Assembly (NCBI RefSeq): GCF_029309905.1
Contig: NZ_JARBJP010000001.1
Coordinates: 1-64,000, forward strand
DNA length: 64,000 nucleotides
Direction of reading: 5' to 3'
From: Brytella acorum
GTDB lineage: Bacteria > Pseudomonadota > Alphaproteobacteria > Acetobacterales > Acetobacteraceae
The position numbers were made by a program, and so were the translations under genes. Positions 49,156 to 59,222 of the stretch are shown piece by piece (position 1 is the stretch's first letter; the number at the start of each line of letters is the position of its first letter). Below the pieces are notes generated by a model. That model saw only the letters and a list, made by a program, of their open reading frames with translations, did no database searches and was not told the origin of the DNA.

Positions 49156-52110
49156 ATGAAAAAAGCGCACAGGCACGCTCTTGCAGTTTCGACGTCCCTG
49201 GGACTGGTTTGCGCGGTGTTCGCCACGGCTTCGGCAGAGACGGTCGCCAGGAAGCAGACGAGTCATCGCGCCAAATCGGCGGCCCATGTCGCAACGGCCA
49301 AAGCATTGTCGGCGAGCGCCTCCGTGAAGGTCGCGCCGACCTCGACGGCGGCAGGCACGTCTGCGACGGCCAGCGCCACGTCGACAGCCGCGCGCCGTCG
49401 GGTTCTCGCCCGACCGCATTCGGCGGAGGAGTCCATTATCGTGACGGGCTCGGCGCTTGCATCGCGTGCGGATTCCAACGCCAATCCGGTGCAGACGATC
49501 ACGGCCAAGCAGATCACGTCGACTTCAGCGGTAACGCTTGGTGACTATCTGCTGCGGTTGCCGTCGATCGGCTCCAGCGGCACCAATAACACCAACACCA
49601 ACGGCGGCCTGGGCATGTCCTGCACGGACATCCGTAACCTTGGCCCCTCGCGTGTGCTGGTTCTGGTGGATGGCAAGCGTCAGGTTCCGACCTTCGGCAG
49701 CGGTTCGCAGTGCGTGGATCTCAACTCGATTCCCACGGACCAGGTCGAATCCGTCGAAATCCTTAAGGACGGTGGTTCCGAGCTATATGGCGCGGACGCT
49801 GTTTCCGGCGTGATCAACATCAAGCTGCGCCACAATACGACCAAGGGCAACATCATGATCCGCGGCGGCATCACCGATCATGGTGATGGCCAGATGGGCA
49901 AGGTCGCGGGTTACAAGGGCTTCGATTTCGATCACGGCAAAGGCAACATCACGCTCTTCGGTTCGTATATGACGTCTTCGGGCATCAAGCAGAAGACACG
50001 CGACTGGGCCGCCAACCCGTGGAACTCCGATGCCGAAATCGGCGCGACACCGGTCATCGGGAGTTCGGTGGGTCCAAATACCCGCGTGCTCGGCACGAAC
50101 TTGAACTTGGTCAGCAATGGCACGGGCGGCGGCAGCGCGGATGCGTTCCATAATTTCTCGTCCTCGGATCGTTATAATTTCGCCCAGGACCAGTTGCTGA
50201 CGAACTCGTTGCAGCAGGCTGTTCTCAGTGGTGACATGCATTACGAGATCGACAGGCACGTCGATCTCTATTCTTCGATCCGCTACACCCATAAAGACGC
50301 GATGAATACGCTCGCGGGAAACCCGGTTACGGGTGCGACCTATCCTTCGACACTGCCGTCGTCAATTATTCTGCCGTCGGGCAGCCCCTACAACATCTGG
50401 GGTGAAGATGTGTCCATGTATCGCCGCTTCCAGGATCTGGGCCAGCGTAAATACGAGGAGGCTTTCGATCAGTGGCAGTATACGGGCGGCGCGAAAGGCG
50501 ACATCGTCGGCGACTGGAAATATGACGTATCCATGTCTTACGGTCAGACGCTGGCGAAGCTCTCGACCGAGAACATGACGAACTACGCCCATTATTTTCA
50601 GGAACTCGGCGCCGAACAGGTCGATCCGACAGATGCGAACAGCGCGGTCGTCTATAACCCGTCCATCTGTCAGGCTTCCGCGGGTTGCTCGCTGACCAAT
50701 CCCTTCGGCAAGCCGACTTCGGCGCAGGCGGACTACCTGCGCTACACGCAGAACGATCACAGCACCTACCAGATGCGCGACTTCAATGCCCGCGTTCACA
50801 ATAACCACGTTGCTCATCTGCCCTGGCAGGGCGGCGGTGATTTCGGGATGGCCATGGGCCTCGAGCATCGCAGCGAACAGGCCAGCTATACGCCGGACGC
50901 GCTGGCCGCGAACGGTGACCTTGGCGGCGGCGCCACCTATACGGGTGGCGGATATAACGTCACGGAAGCCTATATCGAGGGCAATCTGCCCCTTTTGCAT
51001 GATGTGCCGTTCGCGCACGATCTGACCATCGACGGTCAGGGACGCTGGTCGGGTTACAGCACCTTCGGGAACGCCTATAACTGGAAGGGCAGCATCAACT
51101 GGGCCCCGACCCGCGACATTCGTTTCCGTGCCACGCTCGGGACATCGCTGCGGGCGCCGACCATGACCGAACTCTATGGCGGTCACCAGATCAGCTACAA
51201 CCCGGGCAACGATCCCTGCGCCCAGGCCGCCAGCTATGGCTCGATGAGCGCGATGGTCGTCGCGACCTGCGCCAAGCAGGGTGTGAATACCGCGACGTTC
51301 GTCAATGCGAACTCCAGCCAGATTCCGACGCTCATCGGTGGCAACGCCGCCCTGAAGCCGGAAGAAGCCCGCACCTATACTTTTGGCACGGTCCTCACGC
51401 CGCGCTGGATTCCGAACCTCACGGCATCGGTCGAGTACTGGCACTACACGATCAAGAACATGATCACGACGCTGCCGGTTCAGTACATCGCCGACAGCTG
51501 CTACACGGGAACGAACACGGCGTGGTGTAGCAACATCGCGCAGCGGAGCAGTTCCGGGCAGTTGACTCAGGTCAACGACACCTATTCCAATGCCGGTGGA
51601 TTGCGGACCAACGGTATCGATTTCGACCTGAACTACCGCATCCGCCTGACGCATCAAGACAGCCTGACGCTGAGCAACAACTTCCAGCAGCTCGTCGGGT
51701 TTCTCCAGCAGAACGAGCCGGGCGGAAGCTGGTATAACTATGCCGGACGTCTGTTTTACCAGGGCGGTAACGGCATGCCGCGCGTCCGCGACTACGCCAC
51801 GGCGACCTGGAGCCACAGAAACTTCAGCCTGACATACATGATGAGCTATACCGGTGGCATGCGCTTTAATGACGGTTCGAACGATCTAAGCTGCAAGGTC
51901 TACTCGTACTGCAAGGTGCCGGGTATTTTCTCTCATGACGTGACGGTGAATTACAACACACATGACTGGCAGTTCCAGGTCGGGGTGAACAACATCCTCG
52001 ACAAAAAGCCGCCCTTCGTGCCCGACGGTTCGAGCAACACCGCGCTGTCGATGTATTCGGAAGAAATCATCGGACGTTATGTGTTCGCCCAGGTCGGACG
52101 GAACTTCTGA
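49156..52110 (+). CDS. TonB-dependent receptor of the hydroxyproline/peptide cluster
   Basis: 984 residues. An N-terminal signal peptide (MKKAHRHALAVSTSLGLVCAVFATASA) is followed by an Ala/Thr/Ser-rich linker, a plug (about 90-215: SIIVTGSALASRADSNANPVQTI, VLVLVDGKRQVP, QVESVEILKDGGSELYGADAVSGVINIKL) and a 22-strand barrel ending in FAQVGRNF. It would move a bulky substrate over the outer membrane. A GTATAC operator and the neighbouring prolyl peptidases suggest peptides from hydroxyproline-rich proteins (inference). A bidirectional terminator follows. Confidence 0.9.
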   Translation: MKKAHRHALAVSTSLGLVCAVFATASAETVARKQTSHRAKSAAHVATAKALSASASVKVAPTSTAAGTSATASATSTAARRRVLARPHSAEESIIVTGSALASRADSNANPVQTITAKQITSTSAVTLGDYLLRLPSIGSSGTNNTNTNGGLGMSCTDIRNLGPSRVLVLVDGKRQVPTFGSGSQCVDLNSIPTDQVESVEILKDGGSELYGADAVSGVINIKLRHNTTKGNIMIRGGITDHGDGQMGKVAGYKGFDFDHGKGNITLFGSYMTSSGIKQKTRDWAANPWNSDAEIGATPVIGSSVGPNTRVLGTNLNLVSNGTGGGSADAFHNFSSSDRYNFAQDQLLTNSLQQAVLSGDMHYEIDRHVDLYSSIRYTHKDAMNTLAGNPVTGATYPSTLPSSIILPSGSPYNIWGEDVSMYRRFQDLGQRKYEEAFDQWQYTGGAKGDIVGDWKYDVSMSYGQTLAKLSTENMTNYAHYFQELGAEQVDPTDANSAVVYNPSICQASAGCSLTNPFGKPTSAQADYLRYTQNDHSTYQMRDFNARVHNNHVAHLPWQGGGDFGMAMGLEHRSEQASYTPDALAANGDLGGGATYTGGGYNVTEAYIEGNLPLLHDVPFAHDLTIDGQGRWSGYSTFGNAYNWKGSINWAPTRDIRFRATLGTSLRAPTMTELYGGHQISYNPGNDPCAQAASYGSMSAMVVATCAKQGVNTATFVNANSSQIPTLIGGNAALKPEEARTYTFGTVLTPRWIPNLTASVEYWHYTIKNMITTLPVQYIADSCYTGTNTAWCSNIAQRSSSGQLTQVNDTYSNAGGLRTNGIDFDLNYRIRLTHQDSLTLSNNFQQLVGFLQQNEPGGSWYNYAGRLFYQGGNGMPRVRDYATATWSHRNFSLTYMMSYTGGMRFNDGSNDLSCKVYSYCKVPGIFSHDVTVNYNTHDWQFQVGVNNILDKKPPFVPDGSSNTALSMYSEEIIGRYVFAQVGRNF

Positions 52111-52117
52111 TCGAAAG

Positions 52118-52150
52118 AAACCCGCCGAAGCGAAAGCTCCGGCGGGTTTT
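52118..52150. terminator. Bidirectional terminator between the receptor and aldehyde dehydrogenase genes
   Basis: Stem AAACCCGCCG-AAG with CTC-CGGCGGGTTT (52,118-52,130 and 52,138-52,150) and a CGAAAG-type loop, flanked by A and T runs; serves both converging genes. Confidence 0.85.
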
Positions 52151-52175
52151 CCACGCACTGGACCCTACGGGCGCG

Positions 52176-53543
52176 TCATGCGACCCGGATCAGCTTCCGG
52201 TTCACGAATTCCTCGATCCCGAGGCTGGAAAGTTCACGACCGTAACCCGAGTTCTTGATGCCGCCGAACGGCAGATCGGGCTGGGTGGCCGTGACCATGT
52301 TCACATACATCATGCCGGTCTCCACCTTCTCGGCGACGCGTAGACCGCGTTCGATATCCCGCGTGTAGACCGAGCCGCCAAGTCCGTAGGGCGAGTCATT
52401 GGCCAGCGCGATGGCTTCATCCTCACTCTTCACCCGATGAATGGTCGCGACCGGACCAAAAATTTCCTCGTAAAAGAGAGGATTGTCCCGGGTAACGTTG
52501 GTCAGGATTCCGGCTTCCATAAAAAAGCCTTCCCGCTCGAGCTTTTTCCCGCCCACCAGCTTGGCGCCGCCCTTGACCGCACGGTCGACCTGCTCAAGAG
52601 CCCGCTTCAATGCCCCTTCGCTGCTCATCGGACCATGCGTCACGTTGGGATCGAGCGGATCGCCGTAGCGGAACTTGCTGATCTCTGCCTTGAGCCTTTC
52701 GATGAACGTATCGGCGAGGCTCTCATGCACGATCATGCGCTTGGCAGCCGTGCAGACCTGACCGTTATTGCCCATGCGACCCGTGACGGCACATTGCATG
52801 ACCTTGTCGAGATCGGCGTCCTCAAGCACAATGAAAGCGTCGGTGCCGCCCAATTCCATCGTGCTCTTTTTGAGTGCCTTGCCAGCCTGCGCGGCGACAG
52901 CGCTTCCCGCCCTTTCGCTGCCCGTCAGGGCTACGCCCCGGATTTCGGGCTTTTCGATCAGTTTCTCCGACTGATCATTGGAAATGAAAAGGTTGGTATA
53001 GGCGCCTTCCGGCGCTCCGGCATCGCGGAACAGGGCTTCGAACGCCAGCGCGCATTGCGGAACGCTCTCGGCGTGTTTGACCATGACGGTGTTGCCCGCC
53101 ATGAGGTTGGGGGCGGCCACGCGGGCCAGCTGATAATAAGGAAAGTTCCAGGGCTCCACGCAGTAGATCACGCCCAGCGGCTGGTTGATCAGCTTCGCCT
53201 TGCCCTTTTCGACGGGCAGTTCCCTGGGTGCCAGGAATTCCTCGGCATTCTCGGCATAATAAGTGAGGATGGCAGCCGTCAGTTCAATCTCCCGCACGGC
53301 TTCGGACAGCACCTTACCCATGTCGGTGGTGATGATGCGGGCGTGCTTTTCCTTGTCGCGGAGCAGCGCGTCGGCGGCGCCCTTCACGATCCTGCTGCGA
53401 TCGGCGAAGGAACGATGCTGCCAGTCGTCACGCCACAGGCCATGGGCCTTGTCCAGCTTGGCATACATGTCCCGGTCGCTAAGCGAGGGAAAGGTTTTTT
53501 CCGTCTTGCCGGTCGCGGGGTTGAGGGTTTTGTAAGCGCTCAT
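52176..53543 (-). CDS. NAD(P)-dependent aldehyde dehydrogenase, succinate-semialdehyde type
   Basis: 455 residues, like the short SSADH group (E. coli Sad). YCVEPWNFPYYQLARVAAPNLMAGNTV, the Glu motif MELGGTDAFIVLEDADLD, and catalytic Cys in NNGQVCTAAKRMIV are clear. FYEEIFGPVATI gives the C-terminal signature. Real substrate uncertain; it may extend the semialdehyde metabolism of the adjacent cluster or be independent. Confidence 0.88.
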   Translation of the reverse strand: MSAYKTLNPATGKTEKTFPSLSDRDMYAKLDKAHGLWRDDWQHRSFADRSRIVKGAADALLRDKEKHARIITTDMGKVLSEAVREIELTAAILTYYAENAEEFLAPRELPVEKGKAKLINQPLGVIYCVEPWNFPYYQLARVAAPNLMAGNTVMVKHAESVPQCALAFEALFRDAGAPEGAYTNLFISNDQSEKLIEKPEIRGVALTGSERAGSAVAAQAGKALKKSTMELGGTDAFIVLEDADLDKVMQCAVTGRMGNNGQVCTAAKRMIVHESLADTFIERLKAEISKFRYGDPLDPNVTHGPMSSEGALKRALEQVDRAVKGGAKLVGGKKLEREGFFMEAGILTNVTRDNPLFYEEIFGPVATIHRVKSEDEAIALANDSPYGLGGSVYTRDIERGLRVAEKVETGMMYVNMVTATQPDLPFGGIKNSGYGRELSSLGIEEFVNRKLIRVA

Positions 53544-53855
53544 TGCAGCCTCTCTTCGGGTTTAATTCCGGGGCGGGCCGACGTCCCGGCCAAGACGGGC
53601 AGGTCGTGGCTCTGTCCCAGTGGCGGGAGCGGCAGGGCCTTGGGAGCACGTCATGGCGCGCGGCCTGCCTGTTCGCCGGATATCTTTTTCCGAAGTGCTA
53701 ACTCATCGTCCCGGAGATCGTTCCCAAACGAAGCGGCATAGAATTTGTCGCCCGCTTTTGGCAGGGGCTCGGGCTGAAACATCCGCTTTGAGGTCGGATA
53801 GAGGAATGTCACATTCTGAAGCGATAGCGACAGACTCCAGGCATCTATCTTGTTT
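53544..53855. other. Intergenic region, nothing recognised
   Basis: About 310 bases between the aldehyde dehydrogenase start and the end of a membrane-protein gene. A frame at 53,620-53,955 has no ribosome site or motif and runs into the next gene, so it is not called. Confidence 0.4.
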
Positions 53856-54296
53856 TTATCGTGATCGGGACATTCGTAGTCCGTCGCGAAAATTCATTCC
53901 AAGAAACAGCAGGTTGATTGAGCCTGTCAGGAGCTCGAGAAGCTGCACACCATAAAACAGCCAGTCTAATTTTAATTCAGAGGCTCGGAATGCAAGAAAG
54001 AATGCGCAGGGAACAAGAATACAGAGTCCGTTGATTCCGATAACCCGCATGCGTTTGAATTTCGTGAGTGCTAAACCTCGCGGTGCTTTTCCAGCGATCT
54101 GGTAACCAGACAAACCCGTAAAAGCGAGACAAGGGATGAGAACAATCAGTCCCCACAGAATTGTATGTTTGGTTGCTGCAATCGTCAGCGGGTTTCCAGA
54201 TAGTTCTGCAACGATGGTGCCGACCATGAAACAGGCTATGCATAAAATGGCCAATCCTCCCAGCAGAGGATGGATGCGGCGAAGAAGCCTTTGCAT
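53856..54296 (-). CDS. Small four-helix integral membrane protein, unknown
   Basis: 146 residues with four hydrophobic segments (LLGGLAILCIACFMVGTIV; TILWGLIVLIPCLAFTGLSGY; VIGINGLCILVPCAFFLAF; LFYGVQLLELLTGSINLLFLGMNF). The spacing of His residues (HPLLGG, TKHTILWG) resembles small cytochrome b561-like or DUF proteins, but I cannot name it. Divergent to a MarR gene 47 bases away, which probably controls it. Confidence 0.65.
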   Translation of the reverse strand: MQRLLRRIHPLLGGLAILCIACFMVGTIVAELSGNPLTIAATKHTILWGLIVLIPCLAFTGLSGYQIAGKAPRGLALTKFKRMRVIGINGLCILVPCAFFLAFRASELKLDWLFYGVQLLELLTGSINLLFLGMNFRDGLRMSRSR

Positions 54297-54343
54297 AGGA
54301 TTGTCCTTGCATGAATGGATTCGAGAGACTTATATAGCGAGCC

Positions 54344-54802
54344 ATGAATAAAGATAGCAAGCCATATAAATGGCAGTCCCGCGAACAATCCCTTGGTTAT
54401 ATGGTCAACTGGGCGGCTCGGCTCTTCGCTCGTGAGATGGACGATGCGTTGCGACCTTTTGGTCTCATGTCCGGACAACTGCCTGTGTTTTTCGCTCTTG
54501 CCGATGGAGAACCTCAACCGCAGCGTGAACTGGTTCGCCTTGCTGCGGTTGAGCAGTCCACCATGGCCAAGACCCTCTCACGTATGGAGCGGGACGGGCT
54601 GGTCCAGCGCAGTCCAGACCCAAATGATCGGCGCAGTACATTGATCTCGCTGACCCCTTCAGCGGCAAAAAAACTGCCAGACATTGCTGCGGCTGTTGCG
54701 TCGCTCAATGCCAGAAGTCATCTTCATCTATCGACAGAAGATCATGAGCGACTGCTTGACCTGCTTCGACGGGTCATCAGCGGGCTGGTAAATGATGAAT
54801 GA
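54344..54802 (+). CDS. MarR family transcriptional regulator
   Basis: 152 residues. LGYMVNWAARLFAREMDDALRPFGLMSGQLPVFFALAD followed by QRELVRLAAVEQSTMAKTLSRMERDGLVQRSPDPNDRRSTLISLT gives the full winged helix with the DxRxxxL wing. Usually represses transport or stress genes. The start at 54,344 is 47 bases from the divergent membrane-protein gene. Confidence 0.9.
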   Translation: MNKDSKPYKWQSREQSLGYMVNWAARLFAREMDDALRPFGLMSGQLPVFFALADGEPQPQRELVRLAAVEQSTMAKTLSRMERDGLVQRSPDPNDRRSTLISLTPSAAKKLPDIAAAVASLNARSHLHLSTEDHERLLDLLRRVISGLVNDE

Positions 54803-54865
54803 CTAATTAGACGGCGAAACAGAATTTCAAACTGAGACACTCCCCCGTTTCCGGGCGCTGCAAGT

Positions 54866-57103
54866 TTAAAAATCCGAGACGAGCGAGGCATAGATGCCGC
54901 GTCTCTGGCCGTACTGGGCCTGATAGATGCCAACGCCGCTGCCGTTGCGAAGCTGGTAATGCCTGTCGAACAGATTCACGACATCGGTCCGAAGGCGGAG
55001 GTCGTGTCCCACCGGAATTTTCGTGAACGTATATTGATAGCCGATGTTGAAAATGCCGTATTGCGGTTCTTTTTCGAGATTGGCGAAGCCGCTGCGCAGG
55101 CCGTTTCCATAGATGAAATCGATATAGGCCATATGGTGCTTGTCGCGCCATGAGCCGCCCGCGCTCGCGGTGTATTCCCCCTGGTGATCCAGCTGGATGT
55201 CATGACGGCGGATGTAATCGAGTTCGGCCTGATCGAATTGATACTGCGCCGAATTGATGTCACGGGCGCCGGTTTTGACGTAGGAGAAATTGCCGAAGGC
55301 GGACCAGGGACCATGGCGCCATGACATGCCGAGTTCGGAGCCGAACACATGGCCGCGGCGATAGCTGAACGGGGCGAGAATGACGGCGCGCCCGAACTGA
55401 CCAAGGTCCGTCAGGTTATGCGCCCATTTGGAAAAGGCATCGACGGTGATCTGGAAGTCGGGCGTGACATGCTGGAGAACGCCGATATCGACATAGTTGG
55501 ACGTCTCCACCTTCGTGGCGTCACCGTACGCGCTGGCGGGTGCGTTGGTGGTGCCTGCGAATTTCGCCAGGGTGGACGGGTAAATATATTGGGGCGAGGG
55601 CGGCGCGAAATAACGCGAGTAACCGAGATGCAGCGTCGTCGTGCGCGAGGGTTTCCACACGATATTCGCCCTCGGGCTGAGTTGGCCTTCATGATCGAAA
55701 GATGACGCGAAACGGTCGTAGCGGATGCCGTAATTGAAAGTCAGATTATGTGTGATTCTGTATTCGTCCTGCAGATAGGCCCCCGCCTCGACGGACCAGT
55801 TGCCGGTATTGTCGATGATCCGTTGCGGGATGTCGGAGAGTGCAACGTCGTTCTCGTTCGTGGGAAAGGCGAGCGAGTTGGTGTCGAGGCGCTCGGACGT
55901 ATACTGGCCGAGAAGACCGGCACGGATCACGTGATGCGGCGCGACGTCCCATGAGAGATCGAACTGGGCGCCCCCGGTCGTGAAATCATTGACTTCGTGT
56001 TCCGCCACGCCCTGAAAGACGAGGTCGCGGATCGGATCGGGGCTGTAATCGATGCGTCCATAGCGGAAATAGGGAGAGAACTGAAAATTCACTGTCTCGG
56101 CGCTGCGCTGATACGAGGCTACCGCGTAATAGTTCTGTTCCGTCTGGCTGTCATCGAGCAGGCGCGACTGCACGGACGGATCGTCCCAACGGGTTTGGGC
56201 GAGAGGGTAGATCGGGTCCAGATCCGGGGTATTGGGAAGCTGGAAGTCCGCGTAAGAAGCGCTCGTCAGCAGCGTCACGCGGCTTGTGTCATCCAGACGC
56301 CATGAAAAATATCCGAACGCCTTTTCCTGTTCCGTCAGGTCGTGAACGGGACGGAAGGAGTCGGTCGGGTTCTCGATGCCGATATGATTGCGATTATAGG
56401 ACAGCGTCGTGAAATACTCGAAATTGCCTTTGTGACCACCAAGCTGGAGTGACGGCGCGAAGGTGCCGTAGCTGCCGCCGTAAAGGGAAAGCTGATTGTG
56501 CTTCAGCGTATCGCCCGTTTTCGTGTTGACGTCGACGACACCGGCTGTGCGGAAGCCGAACTGGGCGGGGAGGGTACCCGTCAGGAGATCGACGGACTGG
56601 ATGATGCGGGTGTCGAGTTCCTGCCCGAAGCCGTTCAGTCCTTCGGGCAGGAGCACGCCGTTAACGCGATAGGTCAGCCCGCCATGTTCGCCGCGCACAT
56701 GCACCTCTCCGTAACTGTCGAGCACGACCCCCGGCATGCGGAGCATAATCTGGTTGAAGGCCGCGTTCTCGCCCTGGGGCGTCGCCTGGATCTGGCGCTG
56801 GTCGATGCCGTAGGAGACGGCCCCGAGGCTTGGGAAAATACGGCCCCGCTCCTGATCGAGATGGCCCACGACCGTCATCGTTTCCGTGGCGTGCGTTGTC
56901 GCCTCGGTCGTCCTGGCGGGATGAGCCGCATTTTTATCTGGCGCCTTCTTCTGAGGCGGCGAGGATGCGCTCAATCGGCCGTCAGCCCATACAGGATCGC
57001 ATACGAAGCCGCTCATGATGACTGTTGCGCATAAGAGAGCAACGCGATGCTGAGGGCCACGCGCGGAAGATGATGAAAACGAACCTACAAACTTACATAG
57101 CAT
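54866..57103 (-). CDS. TonB-dependent receptor, candidate manganese-regulated uptake protein
   Basis: 745 residues. Plug domain from about 75-215 (ETMTVVGHLDQ, GVVLDSYGEVHVRGEHGGLTYRVNGVLLPEGLNGFGQ, DLLTGTLPAQFGFRTAGVVDVNTK), then a barrel closing with IYASLVSDF. A hydrophobic stretch (VALLCATVIMSGFVCDPVWA) is the probable signal peptide. A palindrome like the one before mntH covers the start (57,094-57,112), suggesting MntR control and a role in outer-membrane manganese uptake, as known for a different protein type in Bradyrhizobium. The exact start is uncertain because ATG 57,103 lies inside the palindrome; ATG 57,016 would cut the signal peptide. Confidence 0.82.
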   Translation of the reverse strand: MLCKFVGSFSSSSARGPQHRVALLCATVIMSGFVCDPVWADGRLSASSPPQKKAPDKNAAHPARTTEATTHATETMTVVGHLDQERGRIFPSLGAVSYGIDQRQIQATPQGENAAFNQIMLRMPGVVLDSYGEVHVRGEHGGLTYRVNGVLLPEGLNGFGQELDTRIIQSVDLLTGTLPAQFGFRTAGVVDVNTKTGDTLKHNQLSLYGGSYGTFAPSLQLGGHKGNFEYFTTLSYNRNHIGIENPTDSFRPVHDLTEQEKAFGYFSWRLDDTSRVTLLTSASYADFQLPNTPDLDPIYPLAQTRWDDPSVQSRLLDDSQTEQNYYAVASYQRSAETVNFQFSPYFRYGRIDYSPDPIRDLVFQGVAEHEVNDFTTGGAQFDLSWDVAPHHVIRAGLLGQYTSERLDTNSLAFPTNENDVALSDIPQRIIDNTGNWSVEAGAYLQDEYRITHNLTFNYGIRYDRFASSFDHEGQLSPRANIVWKPSRTTTLHLGYSRYFAPPSPQYIYPSTLAKFAGTTNAPASAYGDATKVETSNYVDIGVLQHVTPDFQITVDAFSKWAHNLTDLGQFGRAVILAPFSYRRGHVFGSELGMSWRHGPWSAFGNFSYVKTGARDINSAQYQFDQAELDYIRRHDIQLDHQGEYTASAGGSWRDKHHMAYIDFIYGNGLRSGFANLEKEPQYGIFNIGYQYTFTKIPVGHDLRLRTDVVNLFDRHYQLRNGSGVGIYQAQYGQRRGIYASLVSDF

Positions 57104-57112
57104 TTGCTATAC
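57094..57112. promoter_or_regulatory. Candidate MntR box at the receptor start
   Basis: On the minus strand GTATAGCAAATGCTATGT (TAGC-4-GCTA palindrome with an AT-rich arm). It resembles GTATAGCCTATTGCATAC before mntH at 58,621-58,638 (shared GTATAGC...TGC.AT). Confidence 0.55.
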
Positions 57113-57204
57113 CTGGGTATGCGCGCCGACAGGCTGATGCTGTCGATGATGCGCCGGCGACGATGCGCCGGTTCAGAGGATGACGGAGATCGGACGGATA
57201 CGCT

Positions 57205-58590
57205 TCAGGCCGCGAAACTGTCGTAAAGCAACTTGAAATTCAGGATCAGGATGATCCCCGCGACGCCCCAGGACAGGGCGACGAGGGGACGCGGGATCGT
57301 AAACGGCCCCATGGTGTTCCGGTTGGACACGAACATGATCAGGGGGATGACGGCAAATGGCAGTTGCATGGACAGAATGACCTGACTGGCCATGAGCAGT
57401 TGACCTACGCCCCTGTCGCCGTACAGCCCCGTCACGACGATCACGGGCAGAATGGCGAGGCCGCGCGTAATCAGGCGGCGCGCCCAGTGTGGCAGGTGCA
57501 GGTCCAGAAAGCCCTCCATCACGATCTGACCGGCAAGCGTGCCCGTGACGGTGGAATTCGTGCCCGCCGCCAGCAGGGCGAGCGCAAACAGGGTCGAGGC
57601 GATTCCAAGTCCAAGGACGGGCGAGAGCAGACGGTAGGCATCCTCGATTTCCGCGACGTCCTGATGACCGGTCATGTGGAACGCTGCTGCCGCGACGATG
57701 AGAATGGCGGCATTGATGAAAAGGGCGAGCATGAGCGCGATCGTGCTGTCCCATGTCGCCCATCTTATGGCTTCGCGCTTTCCGCTTTCGTTGCGCTCGA
57801 AAGCGCGCGTCTGCACGATGGAGGAATGCAGATAGAGATTATGGGGCATGACCGTGGCCCCGATGATGCCGATGGCGATGTAGAGCATGTGACTGTTGGT
57901 CACGATCTCGGCGGACGGCACCAGACCGTGCAGAATGCCCGCGAGTGGTGGGGCTGCGGCTACAAGTTGCACGCCAAAACACAGGGCGATCACGCTCAGA
58001 AGCCCGATGATGAACGCTTCCAGGTAGCGGAAACCCCGGTTCATGAGGAAGAGCACGATCAGCGCGTCGAGGCTCGAAATGATGGCGCCTTCCATGAGCG
58101 GGATATGGAACAGCAGCTGGAGCGCCACGGCGGTGCCGATCACTTCCGCCAGATCGCACGCGATGATGGCGAGTTCGCACGCAAACCACAGGACATAGTT
58201 GAGGACGGGCGGGAAATGGCTGCGGCAGGCCTGTGCGAGATCCTGGCCCGTGGCGATGCCAAGCCTGGCGGAAAGCGCCTGAAGCAGAATGGCCATCAGG
58301 TTGGAGATGAGGATGACGGAAAGCAGCGTGTACCCGAACTGCGCTCCGCCTTGCAGATCCGTCGCCCAGTTACCGGGGTCCATATAGCCGACGGACACCA
58401 TGTAACCCGGCCCGACATAGGCGAGGAAACGTCGGATCCAGGGCGTGCCGTCCTTGGGAACGGTGACACTCGCAAACACGTCCGGCAGACTGCGCCTTGC
58501 CGCGTGAGGCTCCGAAGCCGACGGGCGTGCCGCGACATCGTCGTGCGACAATATTTCAGGTTCGGAGGGGCGCCTGTATGCGTCGGGCAT
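57205..58590 (-). CDS. mntH: Nramp divalent metal (manganese) transporter MntH
   Basis: 461 residues, eleven membrane helices. The metal-binding DPGN of helix 1 is visible in [13 protein letters not shown] and the helix 6 motif as [15 protein letters not shown]; the conserved [29 protein letters not shown] completes the Nramp signature. It brings Mn2+ with protons into the cell. ATG 58,590 is preferred; TTG 58,605 would add five residues. Divergent to mntR, with the shared box between them. Confidence 0.95.
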   Translation of the reverse strand: MPDAYRRPSEPEILSHDDVAARPSASEPHAARRSLPDVFASVTVPKDGTPWIRRFLAYVGPGYMVSVGYMDPGNWATDLQGGAQFGYTLLSVILISNLMAILLQALSARLGIATGQDLAQACRSHFPPVLNYVLWFACELAIIACDLAEVIGTAVALQLLFHIPLMEGAIISSLDALIVLFLMNRGFRYLEAFIIGLLSVIALCFGVQLVAAAPPLAGILHGLVPSAEIVTNSHMLYIAIGIIGATVMPHNLYLHSSIVQTRAFERNESGKREAIRWATWDSTIALMLALFINAAILIVAAAAFHMTGHQDVAEIEDAYRLLSPVLGLGIASTLFALALLAAGTNSTVTGTLAGQIVMEGFLDLHLPHWARRLITRGLAILPVIVVTGLYGDRGVGQLLMASQVILSMQLPFAVIPLIMFVSNRNTMGPFTIPRPLVALSWGVAGIILILNFKLLYDSFAA

Positions 58591-58620
58591 GATGGAGTCA
58601 TACAAGCCGCTCCCGGGAAA

Positions 58621-58638
58621 GTATGCAATAGGCTATAC
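58621..58638. promoter_or_regulatory. Candidate MntR box between mntH and mntR
   Basis: GTATGCAATAGGCTATAC, an imperfect palindrome (GTATGC...G/GCTATAC) located about 30 bases before mntH and 129 bases before mntR. Confidence 0.6.
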
Positions 58639-58766
58639 TCATAAGCACACACAAAAATGCGTGACGGAGCGCTGGTCCTAACGGGAGGAATGATTTATTC
58701 GCATCAGAATACTGTGTCCCAGAAAAGGATCCTTCCCTTTTGCGTCCAGAGAAATGGTCCGTTCGT

Positions 58767-59222
58767 ATGCCCGACGCCCAGGCTCAGTCCGAAAGTTTCA
58801 GGGCCAATCGCGTGGCGCGCAGCAATGTGCTCGTTGAAGATTACGTGGAACTGATTTCCGACCTCCTCGCGGAAGGGCAGGAAGCGCGGCAGGTCGATAT
58901 CGCGGCGCGTCTCGGTGTTTCACAGCCGACTGTGGCCAAGATGCTGGCCCGTCTGGTGTCCGAAGGTCTGGTGACGCAGAAGCCCTATCGCGGCGCGTTT
59001 CTCACCGAGGCCGGGCAAAGGCTGGCGGATGACACGCGTGCGCGTCATAGGATCGTCGAGGCGTTTCTGCGGGCGCTCGGGATCAGCGAGGAGAGTGTGC
59101 TCATCGACGCCGAGGGCATGGAGCATTATGTCGGTGAGGAAACCCTGGCCAGTTTCCAGCGCGCTCTGGATGGCGGTCTTGCGGATTTCATGGCGCCCCT
59201 GCGTCGAGCATCCGGCGGCTGA
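58767..59222 (+). CDS. mntR: Manganese-responsive repressor MntR (DtxR family)
   Basis: 151 residues. [60 protein letters not shown] is the classic MntR/DtxR winged helix, followed by the metal-dimerisation domain ([30 protein letters not shown]) with Glu/His ligands. It lacks the C-terminal SH3 domain of DtxR, as MntR does. The start at 58,767 is chosen; an upstream TTG at 58,740 is possible. Confidence 0.92.
   Translation: MPDAQAQSESFRANRVARSNVLVEDYVELISDLLAEGQEARQVDIAARLGVSQPTVAKMLARLVSEGLVTQKPYRGAFLTEAGQRLADDTRARHRIVEAFLRALGISEESVLIDAEGMEHYVGEETLASFQRALDGGLADFMAPLRRASGG

Noticed and set aside
50362-51816. 484-codon minus-strand frame inside the first TonB receptor
   Set aside because: The plus strand has signal peptide, plug and C-terminal Phe of a receptor; the reverse frame has no motifs.
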